A stretch of 64,000 nt of DNA from HGM04593 sp045646845 (GCA_045646845.1 JAZRLO010000043.1:38325-102324); one strand, 5' to 3'. Shown: positions 44,519 through 52,992, counted from the stretch's first letter. The notes: generated by a model from the sequence alone, not told the origin. Numbers and translations are program-made.

Positions 44519-45358
44519 ATGATAACAAGGTGCTATCTCGAAATAACCAACATATGTAATCTCGATTGCCTTTTCTGTCCCAAGACGACAAGGGCAAAGC
44601 GCACCCTTACGGTCGGTGAGTTCGACAGGCTCACCGACCGCTTGCGCGGCGAAGTCAAGTTCCTTTATTTTCATCTTATGGGCGAACCGTTGCTTCATGC
44701 CCATTTACCGCAGTTCATTGCAATGGCAAAGGAGAAAGGCTTCGTGCCGGTGCTTACGACCAACGGTACTTTGCTGTCGCGTGCCGGCGCCGTAGTGGAT
44801 GCCGTTCCGCATAAGGTGCAGATATCGTTGCACTCGCACGAAGGCAATGCAAAGGATAATCTTGCCGGTTATATTGCCGATGTGATGGCTTTTGCCCTCG
44901 AGTCCGCCTCGCGCGGTACGGTGGTGGTGCTTCGCCTTTGGAATCAGGGCGGTTACGACAGCACGAACGGGCAGATACTCGAACTCGTTGAACGGCATGC
45001 TCACCGTCCGTGGAAAGAACGGCACGACGGTTGGTGCATTGCCGACAACATATATCTCGAGTATGACCGTATGTTCGAGTGGCCCGACAGCGAGCGCGAT
45101 GAATATGCACCTGAGGAGTCCTTCTGCTATGCACTGCGCAACCAGATAGGAGTGCTGGCCGACGGAACGGTCGTCCCCTGCTGTCTCGACCATAACGGCG
45201 ATATCGCTTTAGGCAATCTCTTTGAGCAACCGCTCGGCGAAATACTCTCTTCACCGCGTGCCCGTGCAATCTACGACGGCTTCAGCCGTCACCAGGCAGT
45301 AGAGCCCCTGTGTAAAAGATGTGGCTATGCCAATGTCACGAAGAGATTCCGCAAGTAA
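44519..45358 (+). CDS. Radical SAM protein with SPASM-like C-terminus
   Basis: A 279-residue radical SAM enzyme. The cluster motif CNLDCLFC (CxxxCxxC, Cys13, Cys17, Cys20) lies at the N-terminus in YLEITNICNLDCLFCPKTT, followed by FLYFHLMGEPLLH (the GEP motif) and LTTNGTLL. The C-terminus has an SPASM-like set of cysteines (FCYALRNQ, VPCCLDHNG, LCKRCGY). It is much shorter than sulfatase maturases and I cannot assign a substrate. Seven nt after sppA, so likely the last gene of that unit; a perfect hairpin overlaps its stop codon. Confidence 0.88.
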   Translation: MITRCYLEITNICNLDCLFCPKTTRAKRTLTVGEFDRLTDRLRGEVKFLYFHLMGEPLLHAHLPQFIAMAKEKGFVPVLTTNGTLLSRAGAVVDAVPHKVQISLHSHEGNAKDNLAGYIADVMAFALESASRGTVVVLRLWNQGGYDSTNGQILELVERHAHRPWKERHDGWCIADNIYLEYDRMFEWPDSERDEYAPEESFCYALRNQIGVLADGTVVPCCLDHNGDIALGNLFEQPLGEILSSPRARAIYDGFSRHQAVEPLCKRCGYANVTKRFRK

Positions 45359-45372
45359 TCTCTTCGTGACAT
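45333..45372 (+). terminator. terminator-like hairpin overlapping a stop codon
   Basis: A perfect 16-bp inverted repeat (ATGTCACGAAGAGATT / AATCTCTTCGTGACAT) with an 8-nt loop; the TAA of the radical SAM gene (45356-45358) falls in the loop and 3' arm. No T-run follows, so factor-dependent termination or 3'-end protection may be its role. Confidence 0.7.
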
Positions 45373-45504
45373 CGAGAATAGCGACAGCAACAGGTCAATC
45401 GTAGCAACGCGCAGTGTTGCCGCTTGGGTTGCGATTAGTCGGTATTGTCAATGTCAATGTTCCGTAAGTGACTTTCTGCAGCAATTTGTAAACCTCTCTC
45501 CCTT

Positions 45505-46308
45505 TTATATCAGTTTTGTTATGGAGTCCTGATATTTGCGTGATATTGGGATTGTGTCGCAGTTGGGCTGGTTCAGTTCTGCAACAATCAAACCTGCGCT
45601 GTTCTTGTGTACAATCTTTATATAGGCAGGGTTTATGAAGTAGGACCTGTGACAACGTACAAGACCATGTTTCGTGAGGGTATCTTCAAGCGCCTTCATC
45701 GATGAACGTAGTGTGAACTTCTTGTTCTTCTCTTGGTCCAGGTAAAATATGTGTACATAGTTCTCTTCCGACCTTATAAAAATGACAGCCTCGCGCGCAA
45801 TGACAAATTTCAGTTTCTTGTACTCGTCATAAAAACGTATGAGAGTCTTGTCGTCAGGAGTGTTGTCCATCTGTTTTTCCTTTATGATAATCTCATACTT
45901 CAGCCAAAGGAATACGTAAGGGTATATCAGTGTCGAAAGTAACAGTATTATTGTTCTACCGGCCACCTCAAAGAACGATACAGGCTCCTTTAACATCAAT
46001 GTTATATATAGCGATGAAAACAGTGCGGTTATAACAATTTCTGCAATGCACCAGACCGAATAGACCTGTGTCGATATTTTCCTGTTCTTGCCTATGAAGT
46101 AGAGGCAGCCACGTGTTATGAAGGTCGATACCATTACAATGCAGAACAGGATTGTTGTGTTGAAGGTGAACCCTGCGTGCTCCATATCAAGGAGCGTATA
46201 TATAGTGTGTGGCTTGTAGAATATTACGAAGAAAAGGAAAAACAGTGAAATTGTCAGGGTGTGTATTGCTACAGAAACCCCTCCTGTTATTTTATTGTTT
46301 GCGCCCAT
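45505..46308 (-). CDS. Membrane-anchored LytTR transcription regulator
   Basis: A 267-residue protein with four hydrophobic segments in the first 145 residues (for example TLTISLFFLFFVIFY and IILLLSTLIYPYVFLWL), a short linker and a C-terminal LytTR DNA-binding domain (about 165-265: AVIFIRSEENYVHIFYLD, LRSSMKALEDTL, LVRCHRSYFINPAYIKIV). Such proteins bind DNA directly from the membrane without a separate kinase. The start is at Met 46308 rather than 15 codons upstream, where the -7 box (minus-strand TACCTTTG, 46331-46338) lies. It stands divergent from the SGNH hydrolase gene, a plausible target. Confidence 0.88.
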   Translation of the reverse strand: MGANNKITGGVSVAIHTLTISLFFLFFVIFYKPHTIYTLLDMEHAGFTFNTTILFCIVMVSTFITRGCLYFIGKNRKISTQVYSVWCIAEIVITALFSSLYITLMLKEPVSFFEVAGRTIILLLSTLIYPYVFLWLKYEIIIKEKQMDNTPDDKTLIRFYDEYKKLKFVIAREAVIFIRSEENYVHIFYLDQEKNKKFTLRSSMKALEDTLTKHGLVRCHRSYFINPAYIKIVHKNSAGLIVAELNQPNCDTIPISRKYQDSITKLI

Positions 46309-46330
46309 ATTGGTACCTGTTTTGTTGGGA

Positions 46331-46338
46331 CAAAGGTA
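46331..46338 (-). promoter_or_regulatory. -7 box, LytTR gene
   Basis: Minus-strand TACCTTTG, exact TAnnTTTG; a TTTG lies 12 nt upstream, not at the standard distance. Confidence 0.45.
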
Positions 46339-46426
46339 CGAAAAAAACGTCAAACGTCCCTAAAATCGCATATTAATCCCTGAATAATGACATTTTTTAA
46401 CTAAACACTTGTCCCTATAACTGTTT

Positions 46427-46458
46427 TTTCTCTATTCAGGCAACCAGTTGTAATTTTG
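46427..46458 (+). promoter_or_regulatory. promoter, SGNH hydrolase gene
   Basis: TTTC at 46427-46430 (one mismatch), 20-nt spacer, TAATTTTG at 46451-46458; the ATG follows 25 nt later. Confidence 0.6.
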
Positions 46459-46483
46459 CCGTCGAAACAAAAAAACAGAAGAT

Positions 46484-47182
46484 ATGAAAAAAGTAAATAT
46501 TGCAGCACTTGGCGACTCATTGACTAAAGGAGTCGTGTTGAATGACGAGAACAGATACTCAATTCTCAAAGGTTCTTTTATTAATATAATAAGTGAAAAG
46601 CTTGGTCTATGTATAAAGAATTATGCAAAGTTCGGTTGCACCATCGGTTTTGGTCACAATGTGATTGACCGTCACTTTTCCGATATATCGGCGGCAGATA
46701 TTACCTTTCTTGAGTTCGGCGGCAACGACTGCGATTTCGACTGGAAAAAGATTTCCGAGGATCCGGCATCGGAGCATAGTCCCAAGACTATACTCGACTC
46801 TTTTAAGGAGCAGTTCCTTTCGCTTGTCGATAGAGTGCGTAGCCTGGGTTCAAAACCTGTGATACTCTCTTTGCCTCCTATCGATTCCGATGCCTATTTC
46901 TCTTTTATAAGCCGTTTTATGAACGAGGAGCAGAGAAACAATGTTGTGAAATGGCTTGGCGGTGATATAAATATCATTACCCGTTGGCATGAGACCTATA
47001 ATAGGGCACTTTTTGAGATATCTGAATCGACAGATACACCTATAATTGATATTACTACTCCTTTTGAGAACTATAATGGGGATATCATGTCGCTGATGTG
47101 CAGCGATGGGATACACCCTAATGCACAGGGCCACAGATTGATTGCAAATTCCATTGCAGGGCACAGCGGAGGATTCTGCTGA
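46484..47182 (+). CDS. SGNH/GDSL-family hydrolase
   Basis: A 232-residue esterase/lipase-type hydrolase. Block I ALGDSLTKG carries the nucleophilic Ser (about residue 12), FGGNDCD is block III with the oxyanion Asn, and DGIHPNAQGH is block V with the catalytic Asp-His. No signal peptide is seen, so it is probably cytosolic. Likely deacetylates or de-esterifies a sugar or lipid; substrate unknown. Monocistronic, divergent from the LytTR gene. Confidence 0.9.
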   Translation: MKKVNIAALGDSLTKGVVLNDENRYSILKGSFINIISEKLGLCIKNYAKFGCTIGFGHNVIDRHFSDISAADITFLEFGGNDCDFDWKKISEDPASEHSPKTILDSFKEQFLSLVDRVRSLGSKPVILSLPPIDSDAYFSFISRFMNEEQRNNVVKWLGGDINIITRWHETYNRALFEISESTDTPIIDITTPFENYNGDIMSLMCSDGIHPNAQGHRLIANSIAGHSGGFC

Positions 47183-47208
47183 TGCCCTGCCCGGCCCTTT
47201 TTTAAGGC

Positions 47209-47353
47209 AATAATATAGCAGTTGACCCGCGACTTTTTTCTTCGCGAACTTGTCATCCTGAACGAATGTGAAGGATCTAAAAACTGCGTTTAAAATAGAT
47301 ACTTCGCTTTGCTCAGTATGACAAACAATATTTGGGTCAACTGCTATATTATT
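47209..47353. mobile_element. MITE-like element with 20-bp terminal inverted repeats
   Basis: Perfect 20-bp terminal inverted repeats (AATAATATAGCAGTTGACCC and its complement) enclose a second imperfect palindrome: TTGTCATCCTGAACGAATG..GGATCT faces AGATACTTCGCTTTG..TATGACAA. The inner part resembles the widespread bacterial intergenic TCATCCTGA..GAAGGATCT hairpin. No transposase; no target-site duplication recognised. 145 bp total. Confidence 0.65.
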
Positions 47354-47435
47354 ACTTTTTTTTAAAATGTAAAAACTCTCCCTTTCTGAAATTGAAGCCC
47401 ACACCTTGCAGTCTGAGCTTCGTTTACAAGCCGGA

Positions 47436-47484
47436 ATAAAGCAAACTCCTCTGCCCCGAATTGGGGCAGAGGAGTTTGCTTTAT
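47436..47484. terminator. bidirectional terminator
   Basis: A perfect 22-bp stem (ATAAAGCAAACTCCTCTGCC.. to its complement) with loop GAATT, between convergent genes. Confidence 0.85.
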
Positions 47485-47508
47485 AGATTTGTTTGATTCT
47501 TTCCTTAG

Positions 47509-49464
47509 TTACTCCACATAAACCTTCTTGTTACCAATGATATATATGCCCTTAGGAAGACCTTGTAGTTTCTCCACACGGCGGCCATCAATGGTATATA
47601 CTGGTAAATCTGTTGTAGTTTCCACAATGTCAATTCCTGTTGTTTCGCCTACAACGAGAATGGCATCAACGATAAAACCACCATTGGCAATGATACCATT
47701 GCTGCCGGTTGCGGTGCCGTCAGCTGCGAGCCTTCCGCCCGGGTCCACGCTATTCCAGTCAATTTTGAAGCGAATACGGTAGGTACCCGTTTCTGTCGGT
47801 GCCTGGAATGAAGGACAATCCATGGTATTGCGGCTATTTCCGGTAAAATATGAGCCTGCAGAATTATAGCCGCTATCTTCATTGTTGAAATCTCCCGAAT
47901 AGAAACTGAAACTCTTTACCTCGGTACCTGTCTGGTCGGTGCTGCCTTCGGCAAACGAGAACTGTTTGTCGTTGTTTTCATCAATGAATACATACCCGTG
48001 CATCCATGTACCGGTATAAGAAAATTCTACTGTCAAACTCTCACCGGGCATACAATTCAGATAGTTGCTTTCCTTTGTAGTCAAGTCATTGTAAACCTTA
48101 CTGCCGGTTACATTCAGGGTCTGTTTTTCACCACCGGCAGCTGTCAATGATACAGCGTTGAGTTTACGGTCGGTGCGGGTCGCAGTAGTATTCTTCGGGA
48201 AATTGACAGGATAAGTGCCGTCATCCTCAACTTCGATTTCACCCTCCACTGTAGCAAACACTGCAACGAGGTCTTTGTTTTCAGACATTACCACTGTGTA
48301 TTCAGGTTTATTGGAAACGATAGTTCTGCCCTTACGCCATCCATGGAAGAAGAAACCTTCTTTCACCTCTGCCACTACAGTGAGTTCTGTGCCCGGGTCA
48401 ACATTCAATACCTTCTCGCTTGTTTCCTTGATACTCACTGTACCACGCTCGGCAACATTGGCCGAAACTTTCAATGTGCGATGTGTCTGAGTTGCACCAA
48501 AATCAAACGGCAAATCATACAATGTGCCATAGAAATCGGCGTTGGCAGACTCGCCACCAGCTTGATCTACGCGTATGCGGAAACGCCCGTTCGTCGCATT
48601 GCCGGCAGGCACGGTAAATTCAGCTTCAATCAATTCACCCAAAGCAGGTTTTACGCTTTGTTCAAAAGTGCCGTCACCGTCAAAGTCGGCCCATACTGTT
48701 ACCTCCAAACCTGTCTCGTTTGCACCAATTAGCTTTGCAGTCAACTTTACATTACCTTCGTGCATCAACTTTGCACGTTCCTTTGTATATAATGTATAGC
48801 GTCCAGTTGTTGTTGGTTTGTAGTGCAATTCGGACAACACACCGTCGCCGGTGATATCCACTTGAGTCAGGCGAGTCTTTGCCGAATATGTTCCACAAGG
48901 CATTCTGTAAGCAGCGATAGAGGGGCAGATATCGGGGTCTTCATCGGCAGGAGGCTCCGGAGCAGATGTATTATAACTGGTCTCTGTGATTTCCCAATAC
49001 GAATTTCCACGGCCTGTCTTAACATAGAAAGCTACAACACCTGTAGCACCTTTATTGAGGCCGAGTGTAGCATCTTCGTTGTAATTGATTGCACCCTGGT
49101 CGTTGGAAGCCAAGAAATATGTCGTACCGCTACCGGTTGTGCCGGCGCCGGTGCTTACATAATATTCCACAGGGTCATTTCCCAAGCTCACATTTGTGCT
49201 CAATGTTATATTAGACGACTGCATATATGTTTCAGTCGCAACATTTTTGATGTAATAACAGTTCTCCTTGCCTGTAGGGATAAACTGCCACACATATACG
49301 CCATTGTCTGCATTCAGTGTACCGGTCTGCATCATCCCATCGGCTGCGTAGATATATGAGCCCGATTCACCATTGCGATTGATTGTATAATATTTGTCTT
49401 GTTCAAAGGCCCAACCTTGAAAAACAGTGACCAGAGACAAGAATAGGAAGAATATCTTTTTCAT
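47509..49464 (-). CDS. Large secreted T9SS cargo protein with GEVED-like domains
   Basis: A 651-residue exported protein: signal peptide (MKKIFFLFLSLVTVFQGWAF), an N-terminal beta-trefoil/lectin-like region (YYTINRNGESGSYIYAADGMM, VWQFIPTGKENCYYIKNV), a GEVED-like beta module (about 195-310, with VWADFDGDGTFEQ), a List-Bact repeat-type stretch (GFFFHGWRKGRTIVSNKPEYTVVM), a second GEVED-like module (FIDENNDKQF), and a C-terminal sorting tail (VYTIDGRRVEKLQGLPKGIYIIGNKKVYVE). It is therefore exported and attached by the type IX system. No catalytic motif is seen; probably an adhesin or glycan binder. It follows the sulfatase on the same strand, 98 nt downstream. Confidence 0.78.
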   Translation of the reverse strand: MKKIFFLFLSLVTVFQGWAFEQDKYYTINRNGESGSYIYAADGMMQTGTLNADNGVYVWQFIPTGKENCYYIKNVATETYMQSSNITLSTNVSLGNDPVEYYVSTGAGTTGSGTTYFLASNDQGAINYNEDATLGLNKGATGVVAFYVKTGRGNSYWEITETSYNTSAPEPPADEDPDICPSIAAYRMPCGTYSAKTRLTQVDITGDGVLSELHYKPTTTGRYTLYTKERAKLMHEGNVKLTAKLIGANETGLEVTVWADFDGDGTFEQSVKPALGELIEAEFTVPAGNATNGRFRIRVDQAGGESANADFYGTLYDLPFDFGATQTHRTLKVSANVAERGTVSIKETSEKVLNVDPGTELTVVAEVKEGFFFHGWRKGRTIVSNKPEYTVVMSENKDLVAVFATVEGEIEVEDDGTYPVNFPKNTTATRTDRKLNAVSLTAAGGEKQTLNVTGSKVYNDLTTKESNYLNCMPGESLTVEFSYTGTWMHGYVFIDENNDKQFSFAEGSTDQTGTEVKSFSFYSGDFNNEDSGYNSAGSYFTGNSRNTMDCPSFQAPTETGTYRIRFKIDWNSVDPGGRLAADGTATGSNGIIANGGFIVDAILVVGETTGIDIVETTTDLPVYTIDGRRVEKLQGLPKGIYIIGNKKVYVE

Positions 49465-49562
49465 ATGGATTTCTTTATTTTAAGAAACTTCTAAAGTAAT
49501 GTGGAGTATCCGGAATAAGCAAAGCACACCCGGTGCTCTGCATATTCCAACTATTCACTACA

Positions 49563-51173
49563 TTATCTCTTTGTTGATTCTCCAGGCATAGTCACTTTGA
49601 ACAAGTCGCTGGTTTTATGCTCCCGGTTAATGATTTGTACCATCTTTTGAACCACATCAGGGTTTTCTGCGGCAACGTCAGTATCTTCGTGCACATCAAC
49701 AGCGAGATCGTACAACTGTGTCGCACCATTCTTCACTACCAACTTCCAGTCGCCCATACGCAACGCCATCATATTTGTCTCGTGGAACTCCCAGTAGAGG
49801 AATTCATGCTTTTCCTGTTCTGCATCATTTCCACGAAGGGTATTGTTGAACGAGATACCGTCCCAGTATTGTGTAGCTGTGCTCGCCTTGCGACTGTAAG
49901 CATCGCCGTTGAGTCCTGCATAGTCGAGGAGTGTAGGCATAAGATCGTAGAATGCCAACTGGTGATCGTTCACTGTACCTGCAGGAACCCCGGGGCCTTT
50001 GACAATAAACGGAACACGGATACCGCCTTCGTGTGTCGAACGCTTGGTTCCGCGCAACAGACCGTCACGGTTGAACCAATCGGGGTCTGCTCCACCTTCT
50101 TCGTGAGGGCCGTTATCTGATGTGAAGATTACGAGAGTATTGTCTGCAAGCCCCTTTTCTTCCAACTTCGCGAAAATTTCGCCCACCTGAGCATCGAGAC
50201 GGGTAATCATGGCTGCAAATTGGGCATGTCTGTTGGAATTCTTGTAATACCAAGAGGAGAATGCACCACCAAAACCACTATCGTCGCATTCAAATGCCTG
50301 GATATACTTTTGCAAGATACTGTCATTAGGCTGCCACAACTCAGCGTGAGGCAGAGTATAGGTAAATATACCAAGGAATGGCTTGCCGGCCTCCTGACGG
50401 TCTATCCAATCCAAAGCATATTGGTGAATGAGGTCGGCTGTGTATTGCTCACGATTTTCATAGTCTGCATTTCCCGACGATACATCACGATGCTGGATAT
50501 TTTGCTTCAATGTATCTACCACAATATGTTTGTCGCCATACTTCTCGGGGTCGTAACGATTCAAGAAGTTTGGATAGTATGTGTGTGCCTGGAATTGGCA
50601 GATTGGGCCATAGTAGCAGTCGATGCCACGTTTGTTGGGCAATGAAGCCGAACTGCTGGTAGCAGAGGCACTGGTAATGGTATTGCCGTCTGCATCCACT
50701 TTATAGGTGTCAGGGTAGTTCATGTTGTAGTAACCACCGGCCCACTTGCCGAACATACCGGTGCGATAGCCGGCTTCCTTGAACAATTCAGGCACAATCT
50801 TATGTGTGTTCTTATAAGGCTCCTGACCAATGATCTGATAGTCCGGATTCGAGCCAAACATATTTTCCCTGCGTGCACTTTGCCAGTACTCGCGATTGCC
50901 ACGTACGTGAACGTGGCCAGTATGCTGGCCTGTCATGAAACAGGCACGCGATGGTGCACTCACCGGGCTACCGGCATAAGCTTGAGTAAAGCGCATACCT
51001 TCAGCAGCCATTCTGTCCAAGTTGGGCGTAGAAATCAATTGTTGACCATAGCAACCCAAATCACCGTATCCCATATCGTCGCACATTATATAAATAATGT
51101 TAGGGCGTTCTTGTGCTTCAGCCACGACAGGCAGGATACCGGCGAAAAGCATTAATGCATTCTTTTTATTCAT
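49563..51173 (-). CDS. Serine-type sulfatase
   Basis: A 536-residue exported sulfatase (alkaline-phosphatase fold). Signal peptide MNKKNALMLFAGILPVVAEA; metal ligands Asp32/Asp33 in IMCDDMGYGD; the catalytic signature SAPSRACFMTGQ has Ser72 to be converted to formylglycine, so it depends on an anaerobic sulfatase maturase, which is not in this window. IFTSDNGPHEEGGADP holds the second metal site. The frame extends 57 codons upstream, but Met 51173 has the signal peptide and a -7 box (51216-51223) lies just above. It removes sulfate from glycans such as mucin or glycosaminoglycans; the exact substrate class is not determined. Confidence 0.92.
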   Translation of the reverse strand: MNKKNALMLFAGILPVVAEAQERPNIIYIMCDDMGYGDLGCYGQQLISTPNLDRMAAEGMRFTQAYAGSPVSAPSRACFMTGQHTGHVHVRGNREYWQSARRENMFGSNPDYQIIGQEPYKNTHKIVPELFKEAGYRTGMFGKWAGGYYNMNYPDTYKVDADGNTITSASATSSSASLPNKRGIDCYYGPICQFQAHTYYPNFLNRYDPEKYGDKHIVVDTLKQNIQHRDVSSGNADYENREQYTADLIHQYALDWIDRQEAGKPFLGIFTYTLPHAELWQPNDSILQKYIQAFECDDSGFGGAFSSWYYKNSNRHAQFAAMITRLDAQVGEIFAKLEEKGLADNTLVIFTSDNGPHEEGGADPDWFNRDGLLRGTKRSTHEGGIRVPFIVKGPGVPAGTVNDHQLAFYDLMPTLLDYAGLNGDAYSRKASTATQYWDGISFNNTLRGNDAEQEKHEFLYWEFHETNMMALRMGDWKLVVKNGATQLYDLAVDVHEDTDVAAENPDVVQKMVQIINREHKTSDLFKVTMPGESTKR

Positions 51174-51215
51174 ACTAACTATAGGTTTTGTATTTTGTTT
51201 ACAAATAAAATCATC

Positions 51216-51223
51216 CAAATATA
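51216..51223 (-). promoter_or_regulatory. -7 box, sulfatase
   Basis: Minus-strand TATATTTG, exact TAnnTTTG, 43 nt before the sulfatase start. Confidence 0.4.
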
Positions 51224-51312
51224 CGAATAAGCGAGCGAGAAATGTCAAGTTTACTTGAATATTTTTCACAGCGACAATGCGTGGGAGCGTTGTTTGCGAC
51301 GGCCAACTTTGT

Positions 51313-51640
51313 TGCGGAGGGGGAACAATACAGCTCGCATTCATAATTGTCCCTCTTTAAGAAGAGGGGCAACGCGGGGGAGCGTTGCTTGCGACGGCGG
51401 GAGCTTTAGCTCCCCAAAGGAGTGCCGATAGGCCAACAAAGCCTCGGAGGGAGTTCAACAGCACTGCTATTATTTTCAACTCCTACCCAGCGTCCATAAC
51501 TGTCCCTCTGTTTATAGAGGGACGAGCGAAGCGGAGGGAGTTCAAAAACACAGCTACAACAGTTCCCAACCCCTACCCATCGTCTATAACTGTCCCTCTT
51601 AATGAAGAGGGACGAGAGGCAAAGCCTCGGAGGGAGTTTT
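51313..51640. repeat. tandem degenerate repeat array, ~90-bp units
   Basis: Units contain CGGAGGGAGTT (51445, 51532, 51628, and a diverged copy near 51315), a CCTACCCA-type segment, ATAACTGTCCCTCTT and its complement AGAGGGACGAG, so each unit includes a hairpin. Spacing between successive CGGAGGGAGTT motifs is 87 and 96 bp. A further GGGAGCGTTG-x-TTGCGACGGC pair flanks the first unit (51283 and 51378). Confidence 0.75.
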
Positions 51641-51679
51641 CATAATCACATGCTACAGAGTTCTTTGAACGTTATCTTT

Positions 51680-51702
51680 GACAGAAGAACAAAAGGACAA
51701 AA
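51680..51702. repeat. 23-bp direct repeat, left copy
   Basis: GACAGAAGAACAAAAGGACA plus AAA, identical to 52993-53015. Weaker similarity continues about 80 bp further (GCAAC, TTGTTG, ATGC-CT), so the true repeat is longer and diverged. The copies bracket the four-helix-bundle gene. Confidence 0.75.
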
Positions 51703-51897
51703 GGGCGCGGTTTGCCAATTCAAGCAACGAACCAAAAACTGCGTTGTTGTAATGCGCTCCTCAACATATTTATTGATTTTTGGTTGATGCAAAAATATGG
51801 AAAAACATTAAGATAGCAAGCGGAATCTCCTTTTTTTTAGCACATTCCGCACGCTATCTCGCGGCTCTTTACTCTTTTTATCTCTTATGTCAGTGCG

Positions 51898-52455
51898 CTA
51901 CCTATTCTCTTTTCTCCATTGTAGGCGGCCTCTTGTCATCTCTTCTTTTATACCGCCATTCTCCAAGAAATCCCGTTTGATGCGGTCGAAGTAATGCTTT
52001 AACAAATAATCAGTCTGTTTTATAAGAATAATAGCAATATTGGCAATTGTCTCATCAGTGCGCTCTTTAATGGCATTGTAATAATAGCCAGGCTCATTAT
52101 GTGCGGCACAGGCACGACGTGCCTGTGCATGCTTTTCGCTATCCTCGCTCCACTGTTCGAGACCACGCACCCTAAGATAATCCTTGTAGTCCTCAAGCAA
52201 CTCCTGCAAACTTGCCTTCGCAACATTGAGCAGTTTAATTTCACTTTCCGATGATGTTGTCGATGCAGAACACCCCTCTACTATATTCTGTTTCCCGGAA
52301 CGGGCTGCCTGCACCATCTGATCAATGGTTCTATCGCCCTTTTGCAGATATTTATGAGCAAAATAGTATGTTACATCATATACGCAAAGAGATTTCTTGT
52401 AACACAGCAAATCCTCGTAGTTGCCTTTTTGCTTAATAAAATCCTTGCTCTCCAT
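51898..52455 (-). CDS. Four-helix-bundle (S23/IVS-type) protein
   Basis: A 185-residue protein whose middle (LLCYKKSLCVYDVTYYFAHKYL, TIDQMVQAARSGKQNIVEG, ASLQELLEDYKDYLRVRGL) matches the four-helix-bundle family first seen in 23S rRNA intervening sequences, with the longer suffix form found in Bacteroidales. The C-terminal helix is followed by a basic tail (MTRGRLQWRKENR). Function unknown; no nuclease motif. It is bracketed by 23-bp direct repeats and lies in a repeat-rich stretch, consistent with horizontal arrival. Confidence 0.82.
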   Translation of the reverse strand: MESKDFIKQKGNYEDLLCYKKSLCVYDVTYYFAHKYLQKGDRTIDQMVQAARSGKQNIVEGCSASTTSSESEIKLLNVAKASLQELLEDYKDYLRVRGLEQWSEDSEKHAQARRACAAHNEPGYYYNAIKERTDETIANIAIILIKQTDYLLKHYFDRIKRDFLENGGIKEEMTRGRLQWRKENR

Positions 52456-52626
52456 AACCTTTGGTTTTAAGCAAAATTAAAGCATGAGAAAGCCGTTTGC
52501 AAGTAATGCGGCGTTTTTTTCGCTATTTAGGTTATAAAAGGCCAAAAAAGGCAAAAAAGGCGAAAGAGATAAAGCTGCAAAAGCAAAGGCAAGCAATGCA
52601 AAGCCCAAAAGGAAAAGTAGAAGAAG

Positions 52627-52659
52627 TTTGCCGTCAGGCAAGTATTGCCCGTCAGGGCA
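52627..52659. repeat. twin GTCA-loop hairpins
   Basis: Two successive palindromes, TTGCC-GTCA-GGCAA and TTGCCC-GTCA-GGGCAA, share the GTCA loop and differ by one stem pair. Likely a duplicated small hairpin element. Confidence 0.6.
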
Positions 52660-52720
52660 ACTAGCTTGTATCCCTTAAAGCCCTTGTAGGCCTTTAGGGC
52701 TGTGTGCTTTATCTATAACA

Positions 52721-52753
52721 AAAACAGGAGCAATCGACGATTGCTCCTGTTTT
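52721..52753. terminator. bidirectional terminator
   Basis: AAAACAGGAGCAATCG and CGATTGCTCCTGTTTT form a perfect 16-bp palindrome around a single A, with flanking A and T runs. It would terminate the small gene on the minus strand. Confidence 0.85.
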
Positions 52754-52795
52754 TTTGTTTTTCTCAAAAGGTTACCCCATAGGTAAATCTGTGGT

Positions 52796-52961
52796 TTACC
52801 ACAAATTTCCCCACTGGCGGTCGTTCTCTTTACCGAGCTGACCGCCTTCGGCTGAGGTATCTACTGTTTTGTCACTGTGCATTTGCAATGAAGCTGCAAG
52901 CATTGACTCCGCTTCAACGTTTACCTCTACCATGAGAGGTGATACATAAGTCTTCTTCATA
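52796..52961 (-). pseudogene. Frameshifted Bacteroidales MKK-SP short-peptide gene
   Basis: From ATG 52961 the frame reads MKKTYVSPLMVEVKR and stops. Removing one A from the AAAA run restores a 54-codon frame: MKKTYVSPLMVEV-NVEAESMLAASL, then polar sequence ending in RQWGNLW. That N-terminus matches a common Bacteroidales class of tiny proteins (MKK-x-Y-x-x-P..E..MLAAS). So this is either a genuine frameshift mutation, a sequencing error, or a programmed shift. A Met inside the second frame could restart a 35-residue product. Confidence 0.6.
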
Positions 52962-52992
52962 TATCGTTATTGTTTTTATTCGTTTGTTTTTG

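Larger units (their letters stand above)
47183..47508. other. intergenic region with composite inverted-repeat element and terminator
   Basis: 326 bp without a gene, between convergent SGNH and secreted-protein genes. It holds a 145-bp inverted-repeat element (47209-47353) and a 22-bp-stem terminator (47436-47484), each given separately. The remaining DNA is AT-rich with no further structure noticed. Confidence 0.7.
51174..51897. other. intergenic region rich in repeats
   Basis: 724 bp without a convincing gene. It holds the sulfatase -7 box (51216-51223), a tandem repeat array (51313-51640), the left copy of a 23-bp direct repeat (51680-51702), then AT-rich DNA to the four-helix-bundle stop. 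Reading frames through the array are repeat-derived. Confidence 0.6.

Noticed and set aside
44519..45358. Radical SAM gene as the maturase for the nearby sulfatase
   Set aside because: At 279 residues it is too short for an anaerobic sulfatase maturase and lacks the full set of auxiliary cluster cysteines; it also groups with sppA.
51313..51640. Possible CRISPR array
   Set aside because: Units are long, degenerate and contain internal hairpins, without regular short repeats and unique spacers; no cas genes in the window.
51385..51645. An 86-codon frame through the REP-like array
   Set aside because: Its protein sequence simply mirrors the DNA repeat; not a plausible gene.
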